The notes under the pieces: model-generated
Told to the model about the DNA's origin: nothing
Database searches by the model: none
The model's input: only the letters and a program-made list of their open reading frames with translations
Assembly (NCBI GenBank): GCA_030581615.1
Contig: JAKTTT010000013.1
Location: 248,001 to 312,000, forward strand
Direction of reading: 5' to 3'
From: Alloascoidea africana
Taxonomy: Eukaryota > Ascomycota > Alloascoideomycetes > Alloascoideales > Alloascoideaceae
DNA: 64,000 nucleotides
Made by a program: the position numbers and the translations under genes
In this document: positions 43,138-53,493 of the stretch, piece by piece
How positions within the stretch are numbered: position 1 is the first letter of the stretch
Layout: each line of letters opens with the position of its first letter

Positions 43138-44757
43138 TCACCAGCCGAGGCCGTGGTCCTTGAAGATCGTGGCCTCGTCGACGACGCTGCCGGTCTTGCT
43201 GGAGATGAACTGCTGGGTCAGATGCGACGAGTTGTGGAACACCAGCCGCGACCAGCCGTACGCGCGCTGCACCGTCTGCGTGTAACCCGGCCACAGCGGG
43301 TCCGGCAGGTTCAGGCCCTCGAAGTTACCCGCCGCGCCGGTCGTGATGTACCATGGCGCGGCCGGGTTGTCGAGCCCGTTCGGGTCGGCAACGCCGAACG
43401 CGATCGGATCGTCGCGTTCGTAGTAGTGAACATGTCCGGTCAGCACCAGGTCCACCTGGTGGTCGACCAACAGCTGCTCGAAGCTGTCCTTGCACCCCTT
43501 GCACTGCTTCTCGCGTTTGGCGCTGTACCAGGGGCGGTGGCCGCCGACAACGATCCACGGCGTCTTGGTGCGGTCCACGGCGGCCAGGTCTGCGGCCAGC
43601 CAGTCGACCTGCTGGCCCGGGTACCCGAAAGGACCAGCGTCCAACATGCCGCCGCCGCCCTTCTCATCAGGCCCGAGCAGTCCCTCCTTGAAGTCTGTCT
43701 CAGTGTTGAGCTGGATGAAGTGCACCATTCCATAGTCCCAGGAGTACCACATGTTCTGCATGAAATTGGGGGCCTGGTTCTGTGTTGGCATCTGGAAGTG
43801 GTTCAAGTAAGCGCTGAAGTTCTGCTGGCCATCTGGACAAATATCTAGGCCGAATTTGTTCAAGATAGGATCCAAGTCCGGTTCGATACACCCAGCTTCA
43901 TGATTTCCAGGTCCCACCAAGTAAGCGGTGTTTTTGCTGACACTCGACAACTCATCGTAGTAAGAATTCATGATGTTGGTGTAGGTCCTGGCACCGAACC
44001 CACCAGTGCTCAACTTTGCATCAAAGTTTTCTTCTTTGTCAAGTGCCCCAGTAAGCTCCTCCCAGAGCCAATCGTCCGCGTATCCAATGTCTCCGATATG
44101 CCACATGAATTCATACGAATCCCGGAAATCCTCCAGAGATGCAAATGTCTCTGGAATGTGCTTCCCCACAAACTTGTTGCCAATAACAATTCCCAAGTCG
44201 CCAAACACAGACATTGAAAAAGCCTTTTGGTCTCCCTTAGCTCTTGGAGTCGTAAAGTAAAACCCCTCTTTCTCTGCGTCATACTTGTCTTCGTCGCCTC
44301 CCATGATTCTGTAGTAGTACTTGGTGAACGGCTTGAGCTCCGAAATCTGGACATGGTTGTCCCAAGTTGTTGCGGTCTCGTATGTGCTTGAAGCTCCATC
44401 AGCGCATTTCACCACCCCGAGATCAATGTTCCCAGACAGCTCTTTGGGGTTCTCGCTGTAGCAAACAGTGGGCTTTTCCTGCTTCTCTGCGCTGTTCCAC
44501 GAAACCAAAATGCTGTCTTCGGCTCCAGTGAACGCGAGCCTGAACTGTGAATTGGGCTCACCAAAGTAAGCTGACGGATCCGAGTAGTCTCTAACTGTTG
44601 GCTTCCTATAACCGCGGCGCTGCAATCCAGCTCTCTCAGGTAACAACAATTTGTCTACCTCGCTCTCGATGGACCCTGCATGCTCTGTGGTCGCTTCGGA
44701 AGACGTGCAGAACATGGCCAAGCCAAGGGCCAAGCCCACGCCAATTGACAGTTTCAT
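43138..44757 (-). CDS. Secreted purple-acid-phosphatase-type metallophosphatase, copy 1
   Basis: Dinuclear-metal acid phosphatase of the fungal purple acid phosphatase group. 539 residues. Signal peptide MKLSIGVGLALGLAMFCTSSEA; an RR at 47-48 could be cut by Kex2. A fibronectin-like N-domain precedes the catalytic domain, whose ligands are visible: D187 (FGDLG), D223 and Y226 (GDIGYADDW), N285-H286 (GPGNHE), H407 (VGGHRPWY), H442/H444 (GHVHYYER). An upstream ATG at 44775 is in frame, but the start at 44757 matches copy 2 exactly. The 3' part of the gene (about 43140-43690) is about 70% GC, well above the neighbours. Blocks of the 5' half are nearly identical to copy 2. Two CACGTG boxes lie upstream. 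Likely a phosphate-starvation enzyme. Confidence 0.92.
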   Translation of the reverse strand: MKLSIGVGLALGLAMFCTSSEATTEHAGSIESEVDKLLLPERAGLQRRGYRKPTVRDYSDPSAYFGEPNSQFRLAFTGAEDSILVSWNSAEKQEKPTVCYSENPKELSGNIDLGVVKCADGASSTYETATTWDNHVQISELKPFTKYYYRIMGGDEDKYDAEKEGFYFTTPRAKGDQKAFSMSVFGDLGIVIGNKFVGKHIPETFASLEDFRDSYEFMWHIGDIGYADDWLWEELTGALDKEENFDAKLSTGGFGARTYTNIMNSYYDELSSVSKNTAYLVGPGNHEAGCIEPDLDPILNKFGLDICPDGQQNFSAYLNHFQMPTQNQAPNFMQNMWYSWDYGMVHFIQLNTETDFKEGLLGPDEKGGGGMLDAGPFGYPGQQVDWLAADLAAVDRTKTPWIVVGGHRPWYSAKREKQCKGCKDSFEQLLVDHQVDLVLTGHVHYYERDDPIAFGVADPNGLDNPAAPWYITTGAAGNFEGLNLPDPLWPGYTQTVQRAYGWSRLVFHNSSHLTQQFISSKTGSVVDEATIFKDHGLGW

Positions 44758-45636
44758 TTGTTTGGAGAATGTCAAAATATTGACAGATGAATTTTAGACA
44801 TCTACAGGACCATCACTTATATTTATGGCCGTTGCATTTATCGTTATTCCGATTCTCTTTAAGTCCATCTCCCAGAATACCACAAGGATCTCTTCTCAGA
44901 GATGGTGAAGTGTTTCTCCCACGTGTCAGATATCCCATGTATACACTTTGGCCGGCTAGTATTCCAAGAAAAAGAGGCTAATCACGTAAACGTCACCTAT
45001 TGAGCCGGTCCAGCTGGGGCTCTTCTACTATGGCTTAGGGGAACTTTCCAACGTCTGCTCATGAAAGTTACGTATCTTGACCCACCACGTGTTGTACATC
45101 CCAGCCGCATGTTCATGGACAAATCTTTTTCACTTTTTTTTTCTTCTGTATTTGTTCTTCAATTTTCCTGTGATTTACTGGTCGTGGGCCAAGTACAATT
45201 TCAAAGTTTTACACTCACTTGCATGTTATCTTTCGTTGCTTCTGCTGGCGGAGTGGGAAACTGGGAAGGGCGGCTGAATCTAATTGTCTCTACCTTGTTG
45301 TATACCGGATACCACAATCAACTAGTGGTTCTGGATCTGGATCATGAGCCTCGATACTCTTTGCATCGAAAAATGTTGGATGGAAAAGGTTAATGGAATA
45401 ATAAACTTTGCTAGAGTATTTAGGAGTTTATCCTTTAAACACCTGCTTAGCAGAAAGCTAGAAAACATCCACTCTGACCAAACCATACACAAATCCTTGC
45501 TACTTTCACGTAGTAACATTTTCAAATTCATTAATTTAAAAGTCCAATCTTATAAAAGAAAAGAAAAACAAGTTTCCACTCGACCAAAAGGCAGAAAACG
45601 GGTCAAATATTACAGTACACTATACACAGACTACTC
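44758..45636. promoter_or_regulatory. Promoter of metallophosphatase copy 1
   Basis: 879 bp between the two phosphatase genes. CACGTG at 44920-44925 and 45086-45091, that is about 163 and 329 bp before the start. An AT-rich TATA-like stretch lies near 44817-44826. The 400 bp next to copy 2 are its 3' region, AT-rich and without a gene. Confidence 0.6.
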
Positions 45637-47256
45637 TTACCAGCCCAAACCGTGGTCCTTGTAGAGCGTGGCCTCATCCACAATGTTACCAGTCTTGCTG
45701 GCAATGAACTGCTGGGTCAAATGGGACGAGTTGTGGAAGACAAGCCGCGACCAGCCGTACTCTCGCTCCACCTTTAATGTATAGTCGGGCCACTCCTTGT
45801 CCGGACGGCTCAAGCCCTCAAAGTTACCCGCTGCACCAGTCGTGATATACCATGGCGCATCCGGGTTGTCGAGACCCTTCTGATCGATTTCTCCGAACGC
45901 GATCGGATGGTCGCGTTCGTAATAATGGACGTGTCCAAACAACACCAAGTCGACCTTGTTATCAACCAGCAACTGCTCAAATGTCTGGGAACATGTCTTA
46001 CACAAAGAAGTGTGGTCAGCGCTGTACCACGGTCTGTGTCCACCGACCACGACCCACGGCGTCTTGGTCCTGTCCACCGCTGCCAGGTCCGCCGCGAGCC
46101 AGTCGAGTTGCTGCCCAGGGTATCCGAACGGGCCTGCGTTTAGAATACCACCGCCATGCTCGTCGGGAGCTTTGATTCCCTCCTTGAAGTCTGTCTCAGT
46201 GTTGATCTGGATGAAGTGCACCATTCCGTAGTCCCAGGAGTACCACATATTCTGCAGAAAGTTAGGGGCCTGGTTCTCCGATGGCATCCGGAAGTGGTTC
46301 AAGTAAGCGCTGAAGTTCTGCTGGCCATCTGGACAAATATCTAGGCCGAATTTGTTCAAGATCGGATCCAAGTCCGGTTCGATACACCCAGCTTCATGAT
46401 TTCCAGGTCCCACCAAGTAAGCGGTGTTTTTGCTGACGCTTGACAACTCATCGTAGTAAGAATTCATGATGTTGGTGTAGGTCCTGGCACCGAACCCACC
46501 AGTGCTCAACTTTGCATCAAAGTTTTCTTCTTTGTCAAGTGCCCCAGTAAGCTCCTCCCAGAGCCAATCGTCCGCGTATCCAATGTCTCCAACATGCCAC
46601 AAGAATTCGTAAGATCCACGAAAGTCCTCCAGCGATTCAAAAGTCTCTGGAATGTGCTTCCCCACAAACTTGTTGCCAATAACAATTCCCAAGTCGCCAA
46701 ACACAGACATGGAGAATCCTTCTTGATCACCCTTGGTTCTTGGAGTGGTGAAGTAAAATCCCTCCTTCTCTGCATCGTAGTCGTCATTGCTACCTCCCAT
46801 GATTCTGTAGTAGTACTTGGTGAACGGCTTGAGCTCCGAAATCTGGACATGGTTGTCCCAAGTTGTTGCGGTCTCGTATGTGCTTGAAGCTCCATCAGCA
46901 CATTTCACCACCCCGAGATCAATGTTCCCAGACAGCTCTTTGGGGTTCTCGCTGTAGCAAACAGTGGGCTTTTCCTGCTTCTCTGCGCTGTTCCACGAAA
47001 CCAAAATGCTGTCTTCGGCTCCAGTGAAAGCAACACGGAACTGTGAATTGGGCTCACCAGAGTAAGCTGACGGATCCGAGTAGTCTCTAACTGTTGGCTT
47101 TCTATAACCGCGGCGCTGCAATCCAGCTCTTGCTGGTATTAAATTTTTGTCCACCTCCCTCTTGGTGATGGACCCTGCATGCTCTGTGGTCGCTTCGGCA
47201 GACGTGCAGAGCATAGCCAAGCTAAGGGCCAAGCCCACGCCAGTTGACAATTTCAT
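45637..47256 (-). CDS. Secreted purple-acid-phosphatase-type metallophosphatase, copy 2
   Basis: Tandem paralogue of the preceding gene, same strand, same length (539 residues). Signal peptide MKLSTGVGLALSLAMLCTSAEA, all metal ligands conserved (FGDLG, GDIGYADDW, GPGNHE, VGGHRPWY, GHVHYYER). Differences from copy 1 are concentrated in the loop after GGHRPWYSA, in the C-terminal third and in a short segment around residues 155-220. The remaining blocks differ by only a few bases, although the last 550 bp are much more diverged. That uneven pattern suggests repeated gene conversion. Both copies look intact and may differ in substrate range. Confidence 0.92.
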   Translation of the reverse strand: MKLSTGVGLALSLAMLCTSAEATTEHAGSITKREVDKNLIPARAGLQRRGYRKPTVRDYSDPSAYSGEPNSQFRVAFTGAEDSILVSWNSAEKQEKPTVCYSENPKELSGNIDLGVVKCADGASSTYETATTWDNHVQISELKPFTKYYYRIMGGSNDDYDAEKEGFYFTTPRTKGDQEGFSMSVFGDLGIVIGNKFVGKHIPETFESLEDFRGSYEFLWHVGDIGYADDWLWEELTGALDKEENFDAKLSTGGFGARTYTNIMNSYYDELSSVSKNTAYLVGPGNHEAGCIEPDLDPILNKFGLDICPDGQQNFSAYLNHFRMPSENQAPNFLQNMWYSWDYGMVHFIQINTETDFKEGIKAPDEHGGGILNAGPFGYPGQQLDWLAADLAAVDRTKTPWVVVGGHRPWYSADHTSLCKTCSQTFEQLLVDNKVDLVLFGHVHYYERDHPIAFGEIDQKGLDNPDAPWYITTGAAGNFEGLSRPDKEWPDYTLKVEREYGWSRLVFHNSSHLTQQFIASKTGNIVDEATLYKDHGLGW

Positions 47257-47600
47257 TTGTATGGAGAGTATAAGACAATGGTCGGTTGAATATTTGGCTA
47301 TCTACAGGAGCAGCGCCTGTATTTAAAGACCCTGGTCATTACCGTATGGCTCTTCTTGACTCTTTTTCTCCACCCTCTATCTTCTCAGATGGGGATGTCC
47401 CCACGTGGGAGTACACATTCTGATCGTGAGGGTGTGAGCATTGTATGGTTGGAAGAGAAAGAGCAAAGAGGGAAACCATGCTTTTTCGCCGATTAAATCC
47501 GGTACAGCATGAGGTCTTATCTGGTGTGACTTGTGTAAAAGAGTCTAGCACTGAGTCCAAGACAACTCTACTTTTTGTCCCACGTGTGAGACATGTTAAA
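47257..47600. promoter_or_regulatory. Promoter of metallophosphatase copy 2
   Basis: CACGTG at 47402-47407 (context CCCACGTGGG, the preferred Pho4 form) and 47581-47586, about 146 and 325 bp before the start codon. Spacing is close to that in copy 1. A TTTAAA box lies near 47320. Confidence 0.6.
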
Positions 47601-49280
47601 GCAGGTTTTTAAGGATCATAGCATCTTAGCTCTATTGATCCGAAACGGACCAATAGCAACATCAAAGTTTCTACATTCTCTTGTAAGCTGCCTCGGCCGC
47701 TCGTTTTATTGGTCCATACCCGAGCATTGACGGGTGGCCCTCTTCCCCGGATTAACTTAACTTTTTGCCGTTGACTTTTTTCGATATCAAGTTCCTCCGG
47801 AATCATGGCAAAGAGCAACTCTATCCCTTTGTAATTGCTGTACCTTCCCATCTTTTTCAAAACATGAAGATGATTTCCGTTTATCCTTAGACCTGGACAA
47901 TGAAATAGTCGATTCCAATTCTCGGTCATTCTTCATTCTTCATTTCCGTTTGCTTTCGCTTCGATCTGGACTTTTGACAACCTTTGATACCGGCTAACAT
48001 ACCAAGCGTGTTCTGCCCATTTGTTTCATACTTTTGGCCCTTTATGAATAGGAAAACGATTGTTTTATTCAAAATTAATTCAGTGAACCAGATCTCATTC
48101 ATAAGAGGGATCGCCCTTTTTCGGTTTAAACTCATCAGTGATTGTCATTGCTAAAGTTGGTTTTCTTTTTCTTCAAAACTAATCCCATCTTTCATTTTTT
48201 TCATCATGAAAATGAGAATAGACCCTTATATACTAGTAGAATAGTGTACAAGCTATCAAAACATTTAGATTTTTATTGTAGCAGATGTTGAATACATATT
48301 ACGCTGTACTCCAATTTTTGTGGAGTGACAGCTAAGAAGCTTGACACAAGGACAGAGGCAACCAGAGTCAGTTTGCTGTTTCTTGGTGTAGATGGTTAAG
48401 GGCGGTTTGACATCTTGGACAGTTGCAACCTCAGGCGCTTCAAGTGACTTGGGGGAATCTAGCCTTTTGAGAAAACTTTCAATGCACATCTGTTGAAAAC
48501 CCAATCTTCTCTCATTTTTCGGAGTAACCTCATACTTTGTTGGATGGCAGACCAGATCAATTGATCCCGTGACCTCCAAGTGGTACGCAAGGGCAGGGTA
48601 ACAGCTATATACTGTCCATAAGCATTACTAGATGCGACTGTCTCTAGTTCTAGTTCTACAAACAGATTACAACATCGTCAATCTAACTGATTTGAACCCT
48701 GAGTAGTTTGTCTGCCCAGATTTACCCCTAGATTGATGCTTTTTTACACAATAAGTTCCTGATTACCTTTTTATCAATTTCGTTTTTTTAAATGGGTTCT
48801 ATTGGAAACCCATCCAAAGGAGATGAGACCTTTGACAAGTGTCGTCCCAGTCCTGGAGGAAAGCTACGGTTTAGTGGTGAACCATCTGTACAAGCTGAAA
48901 CGACACAGACTAAACTAGTTCCTAATAATTTCGAAATGAATGGCTTTTTACTGCATCTAATACATGTATTTAAAAGCGATTTGAGCCATTTTTGCTTCCA
49001 TCAATGAAGACAACGGGACCAATACAAGAATTCTTAATTTAGATAGTCATCTGTCTCATAAGTCTTTCAAAAATGTGAACATGTGCTAAAAGAATAACGC
49101 TAAATCATGTGCTAGACCTTATTTATGCAACAGTTGGATTCTGGCTGTTTCTGTCTTGAAAAGTAATCGTTGTCTCCTATATTGCCGAGGTCGGTCCAAT
49201 CACCAAACTAAAGTTTGGTAAATTCTACAGGATATCAAGAGAGAAATTTATGAGAGTATAGAACATTGATTTAAGCCGGA
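47601..49280. other. Gene-poor stretch
   Basis: Only short frames: minus 47609-47929 (106 codons), minus 48265-48579 (104 codons, with an open extension upstream to about 48620) and plus 48792-49007 (71 codons). None matches a family I know. The 104-codon frame has several cysteines and coding-like composition and could be a fragment of something older. CAGGGTAAC occurs near 48594. Confidence 0.35.
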
Positions 49281-49291
49281 GCAACTGCAAT

Positions 49292-49712
49292 ATGTCCTTG
49301 ATGTTTGACCCAGACGAAGCCCCAGACCAGGTTCGTGCACGTTTGCAAAGAAGGAAAGCGTCAATGTTGGAGGCTTGGATAACTTACAATTCTGAAAATA
49401 AAGATGGCCGAAACTTGACATATCCAAAGTTTCCAACGCACGTTGTCTTCAACAAGAAATCTGCCAATGGCGCCGGTGTTAGTCAAACGGGGACAACTTT
49501 GCTGTTTTCTTGTTGAAGACATACCGCGTTGGAAACTTTGGATAAGCTGCGGCCATCTTTATTTTCAGAATTGTAAGTAAGCTAAGCCTCCAACATTGAC
49601 GGTTTCCTTCTTTGCAAACGTGCACGAACCTGGTCTGGGGCTTCGTCTGGGTCAAGCATCACCATGTACTGGTCTTCCAGATGAACAGGCAACAGCACAA
49701 CTGGATGTTAGA
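49292..49712. mobile_element. Helitron relic arranged as a large inverted repeat
   Basis: Fragment of the Rep-helicase protein of a Helitron (rolling-circle DNA transposon). The part seen is the linker before the Pif1-type helicase: on the minus strand LLPVHLEDQYMVMLDPDEAP then QVRARLQRRKPSMLEA; on the plus strand DPDEAPDQVRARLQRR, then MLEAWITYNSENKDGRN and LTYPKFPTHVVFNKK. These match the Helitron pattern RLPVHLP...LTAWF..N..D..ARNLTY.EFP...VWN. The two copies face each other: arms 49300-49459 and 49505-49660, about 93% identical, separated by 45 bp. Only about 55-75 codons of the element remain per arm; the rest of Rep, the helicase and the ends were not found. Confidence 0.75.
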
Positions 49713-50402
49713 TCCGGAGGAAGCTAGGGATCAGTGATTCACCCACTTTCTAAATGATTCCTCTATTGCTATGTAGGAACTAGGCTATTTATATAGAGGA
49801 ATGTCTCGGATGGAACCGGGATGCCGTGAGGCAGGGACATTCGTATCCTAACACTTGAAGTCTTAAGGCATTCTAAAATAACTAAGAAGAGGCAGAGACA
49901 TCTGCCAACGGAAATGGTCTTAATTTCTCAATTTCTGTCTACTCTGAAACATAATAGACGTTAGTGCTTGACAATTTAAGCATAGGAAAAAAGAAGATCT
50001 GTCAAAAATCTCGAAGAAGTATAAATTACGGAAGAAAACCGAAAAAAGATCTCCAGTTTTTCGGAACAGAAACAGAAACAGAAACTATCATTCTGTGAAG
50101 CAAGATCTCGATTATGATCATCTATAGATAAGTTAGTAGTTTTGTCAACGAATGGACACAAAAAGTGAGAGATCTTGTACTTTAGAGAAAGTTTTAACTT
50201 ACTATTAAGTGTATATCCTTTGTAGATTGGACTAATAAGTATCCGACTTGGTAAATGTAATGTAGCTGATTCCATTTTAACTGAAATTGGAATCATATAA
50301 CTTCACTATGTGAACAAATATACAGAGTTGGATGATTGAAAACGCAAGCATAAACACAATGCGTTGATAAATACGTCAAAGCATCGAGAGATAATCAACC
50401 TT
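49713..50402. other. Intergenic
   Basis: AT-rich, 690 bp. Two partly similar GAGGCAG(A/G)GACAT segments near 49831 and 49891. A minus-strand frame at 49976-50296 (106 codons) is not supported by any motif. 3' side of KAE1. Confidence 0.35.
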
Positions 50403-51699
50403 CTAGTCTATTCTCCAGCGGGCCAGCACCTCATCTGTCCTAAACTTTTGTGTACAAACGCTGTTCTCCAAGCTGGTCCTCTCACCAGTGCGATATCCCA
50501 ACAGCCCAGCGTGTGCAATCATGATGCCATTATCGATACAGAATCGCTCATCTGTTGCGTAGACCTGTCCACCTCTATCACTTGCCATCTGGCCCATCAT
50601 CTCCTGTAACCGTTCATTGCATCCCACGCCACCCACTATAAGCACCTGTTGTGAATTGACATGGGCCATGGCCCGCTCCGTTATTTCAACAAGCATTGCG
50701 AAAAGCGTTTCCTGGAGCGAGTAGCACAGATCCGCTGGGGTTAATTCTGCATCTGGGTCTGCTGGATCACAGCTATGGGCAGCGGAAACCTTGAGAGTCT
50801 TGTTTCTCCTGTGCGCAAACATGTCTTTGGCCAGCGAGTCAATGTACTCGAGAATGCCAGACATGGAAATGTCCATGCCTTTGACGATATAGGGCAGTTC
50901 TACAAAGTGTTTTCCTCTAAATAAGAATGCTGGCCGTTAGTTGGAGATTCAAACAAGAACCACAACAAATGAGTATACTTTTTGGCCAATTGCTCAATGT
51001 TGTAGCCTGGACTTGGATCATTTGGGATCTTTAAAGTTCTCGCAAATCGGTCTAGACAGTTGCCAATTGCGATATCCAGGGTTTCACCAAATATCCGATA
51101 CCTCTGCTTTGAATAGGCAATGACCTGAGTATTTCCACCAGAGACGTATAGCACCACAGGGTTTGTTGCACCTGTGATTTCTCTCCCCATTTCAATGTCT
51201 ATATTGAAAATGTGCTGCTGTAAGTACAATACTGGCTGATTCAAATAGACAGAACAAAACACTTACGTCCGACACAATGGTTCACGCCGACCAGAGGAAC
51301 CCCCCACATGAGACTAAGGGCTCTCGCGGCGATAACCACGCTCTGTAATGGGGCTCCCATGCCCGGGCCCTGGGTGAAGCAGATACAGTCGAGGTCTTTC
51401 GGACTCACAGCAGCCTCTTCCATGGCCCGTTTCACGAGCCGCACAACCCAATTGCGGTGGTGTCTTGCCGTGTCCCTGGGCAGAAATCCTTCTCCCGGAG
51501 GCGTTATATAGGTGTCTCTGATGTTGGCGAGCACGGAGGCTCTGTTGGCGAGGGACGGAGTGCCCAGATTGTGTTTGATGAGACCCACGCCAAGCTTGTT
51601 TGCGGATCCCTCGAGCCCTAGCGCAAGATATGACTGTGCGCCCGGTCTGATGAAACGGTCCAGAAGAGGATCTGGCTCTGTGTTTGCGAGCGACGGCAT
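50403..51699 (-). CDS. KAE1: tRNA t6A threonylcarbamoyltransferase subunit Kae1 (KEOPS)
   Basis: Catalytic subunit of KEOPS/EKC, which attaches threonylcarbamoyl to A37 of ANN-decoding tRNAs. Three exons: 51699-51267, 51198-50979, 50916-50403 (donors GTAAGT and GTATAC); 388 residues, as in yeast (386). ASKHA-fold landmarks: [45 protein letters not shown], the metal-binding NHCVGHIEMG with H141 and H145 across the first splice, [32 protein letters not shown], and C-terminal [17 protein letters not shown] and [11 protein letters not shown]. An I-D-M variant before EMG arises at the splice (HIDIEMG or HIEMG, depending on the acceptor); I use the acceptor ending at 51199. Confidence 0.95.
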
Positions 51700-52001
51700 G
51701 GCGAAGACGACTTTTCGGGGTCCCTTGGTGTGCTTTCGTGTTCTTCTGGTGGCTGCTGCTGGAGCCCAGGGCTTTTGGATTTTGGATTTTGGATGTTGGA
51801 TTTTTTTCAGTTGCTAGCAGCCAAGACGAGGAGGCGAAAAAAGACCGGTACTAATCCATTTGCTCCCACCTGTTCTTTCCCACACACATCCCCAAGGCCC
51901 GCTTGAATTCCACTAACCGTCGTCCTTTGCTCCTTTGCTCCCAAGTCCTCATCTCTCCGGAACTTTGCTCTTTGCTCAGACGCCTATAAAACAGCTACAG
52001 A
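51700..52001. promoter_or_regulatory. Divergent promoter KAE1/glutaredoxin
   Basis: 302 bp, with a TTTTGGATTTTGGATTTTGG direct repeat near 51775-51796 and pyrimidine-rich sequence before the glutaredoxin start. No known factor site assigned. Confidence 0.4.
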
Positions 52002-52645
52002 ATGTCGAGCGTGACACGACGAGGACGGATCTTGCTACTGGCAGCCCTGGCCTCAGCCATATGCCTTCTTATCTTTGCCTTTTCTTCGGCCCGAGACAAT
52101 GCGCTTTTATTTGGAGAATCCGACGAAACCCTGGTCAAGCTTGACCAGGAAAAGAGTCAGCGTAAGTTTTACACAGGACTGCACTTGTGGCGGCGGAGGT
52201 GGCACTATTGTTAATATACTGACACCTTGTCTATCTATCTTTAGGCCAAGGAGGGAAAGACCTTGCTTCGGACCCAGGCAAGCCATTCGACCCTGAGAAG
52301 GAGTATCGTGAGATCTTGAACGTTGCTCCGGTTATTGTTTTTGTGAAAACGACCTGTCCTCATTCCGTGTTTGTGCGCAATCTTTTGGAAAAAGAGTACC
52401 AGATAACGCCCTTGCCGAGGTTTGTGGAGCTGGATAAGCACCCCCATGGCCAGGAATTACAAGAATACATCGGCCTGTTGACCGAGAGGAAAACTGTCCC
52501 CAACGTTTTGGTGAATGGAATCAGCAGAGGCGGAGGAGATGAGATGAGAGCGTTACACGAAGATGGCCAGCTCAGCGTAACTTTGCAAAAATGGGGAGGA
52601 AACGACTTGCGTGCTAAACGACTTTCTGCTCCTTCTGCTTCCTAG
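52002..52645 (+). CDS. Membrane-anchored monothiol glutaredoxin (Grx6/Grx7 type)
   Basis: Type II single-pass glutaredoxin of the early secretory pathway. Exon 1 is 52002-52161, intron 52162-52244, exon 2 52245-52645; 186 residues. Residues 8-29 form a membrane anchor (ILLLAALASAICLLIFAF), followed by a short stalk and the glutaredoxin domain from about 74. The active site is C91-P-H-S, monothiol like the Grx6/7 CxYS but with His for Tyr. Further landmarks: VIVFVKTTCPHS, the cis-Pro motif KTVPNVLVNG, and GGGDEMRALHEDG. In Saccharomyces the two paralogues act in ER and Golgi; this yeast may have one. The acceptor choice is fixed by the frame of the domain. Confidence 0.9.
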
Positions 52646-53493
52646 GGACCAACTTGGTTGGAATGGCCTAACAGTGTTCTGGATGGCCCCCAAGAGGCAG
52701 AGTTTGCAATCGCAATTTCTTAGGGATTAACTCCACTGTCGTTTTTCGCTTTTGATTTTTTTATCATCATTGTTATGAGCACATGTATTTCCAAACAGTC
52801 TATTGGCATATGACCAGACCATCTCATCTCATTCTTAATTTCACTTTTCACTTTTCATTTACAGAACCCAGTCTCGATCGATACAATTCATACATGGCAT
52901 GGGTCGATAAGTATAGTGTCCTTTTGAAGTCTGTTACATTGTACTCATAATTTTCCAACGGCTTTTTTTTCTTTTTTATCTGTTTTGACAGTGTACAATC
53001 AAGGTGAATATGCATTATGAAAATCTGTGAACTTTCAATTGTCTATGCAGTCTCCATCTCTACCAACTGTTCCACCCCCTTTTTTTTTTATCTAATCAAA
53101 ACGTATTATTTTTGTCTTATTTTTGATACTGTCTTTGAACGTGGAGAGGCAGAGACAGATGCAATTGAATTGACTTTTCTGCCGGATTGTTTACCTTTTT
53201 TTTTTTGTTTTGTTTGTTTAGTGGTTGTCTAAAACCTTGAATGGTGCCGACATCTAGATTCTAACAATTATACTAGTAGCTATTGGAGTACATATGGAAC
53301 CTATATATATGTTTTAGAAGTAGAAAGAGGTTGATAATAAGATTAAGGTGTGGTCGCAAAGGACGATCACGGTCAGGCCTCAGGCCTTTTGGGTGCTGAA
53401 GAGAGATCTCTCGCCTCCTTTTCTTCTTTCTCTCTCCACCCCCCTTCACCTTCACGACTTCTCGTACCATCTCTACCCACGTCCCTCAGCAAT
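52646..53493. other. Intergenic
   Basis: 848 bp, T-rich and partly low complexity, with no supported gene. It is the glutaredoxin 3' region and the promoter and leader of the uS17-like gene, whose leader is pyrimidine-rich (53400-53490). Confidence 0.45.

Noticed and set aside
43096-43848. 250-codon plus-strand frame
   Set aside because: Lies opposite phosphatase copy 1; it is open only because the GC-rich segment has few stop codons on either strand. No family features.
47609-47929. 106-codon minus-strand frame
   Set aside because: No recognisable motif or neighbour context; kept only as part of the gene-poor stretch.
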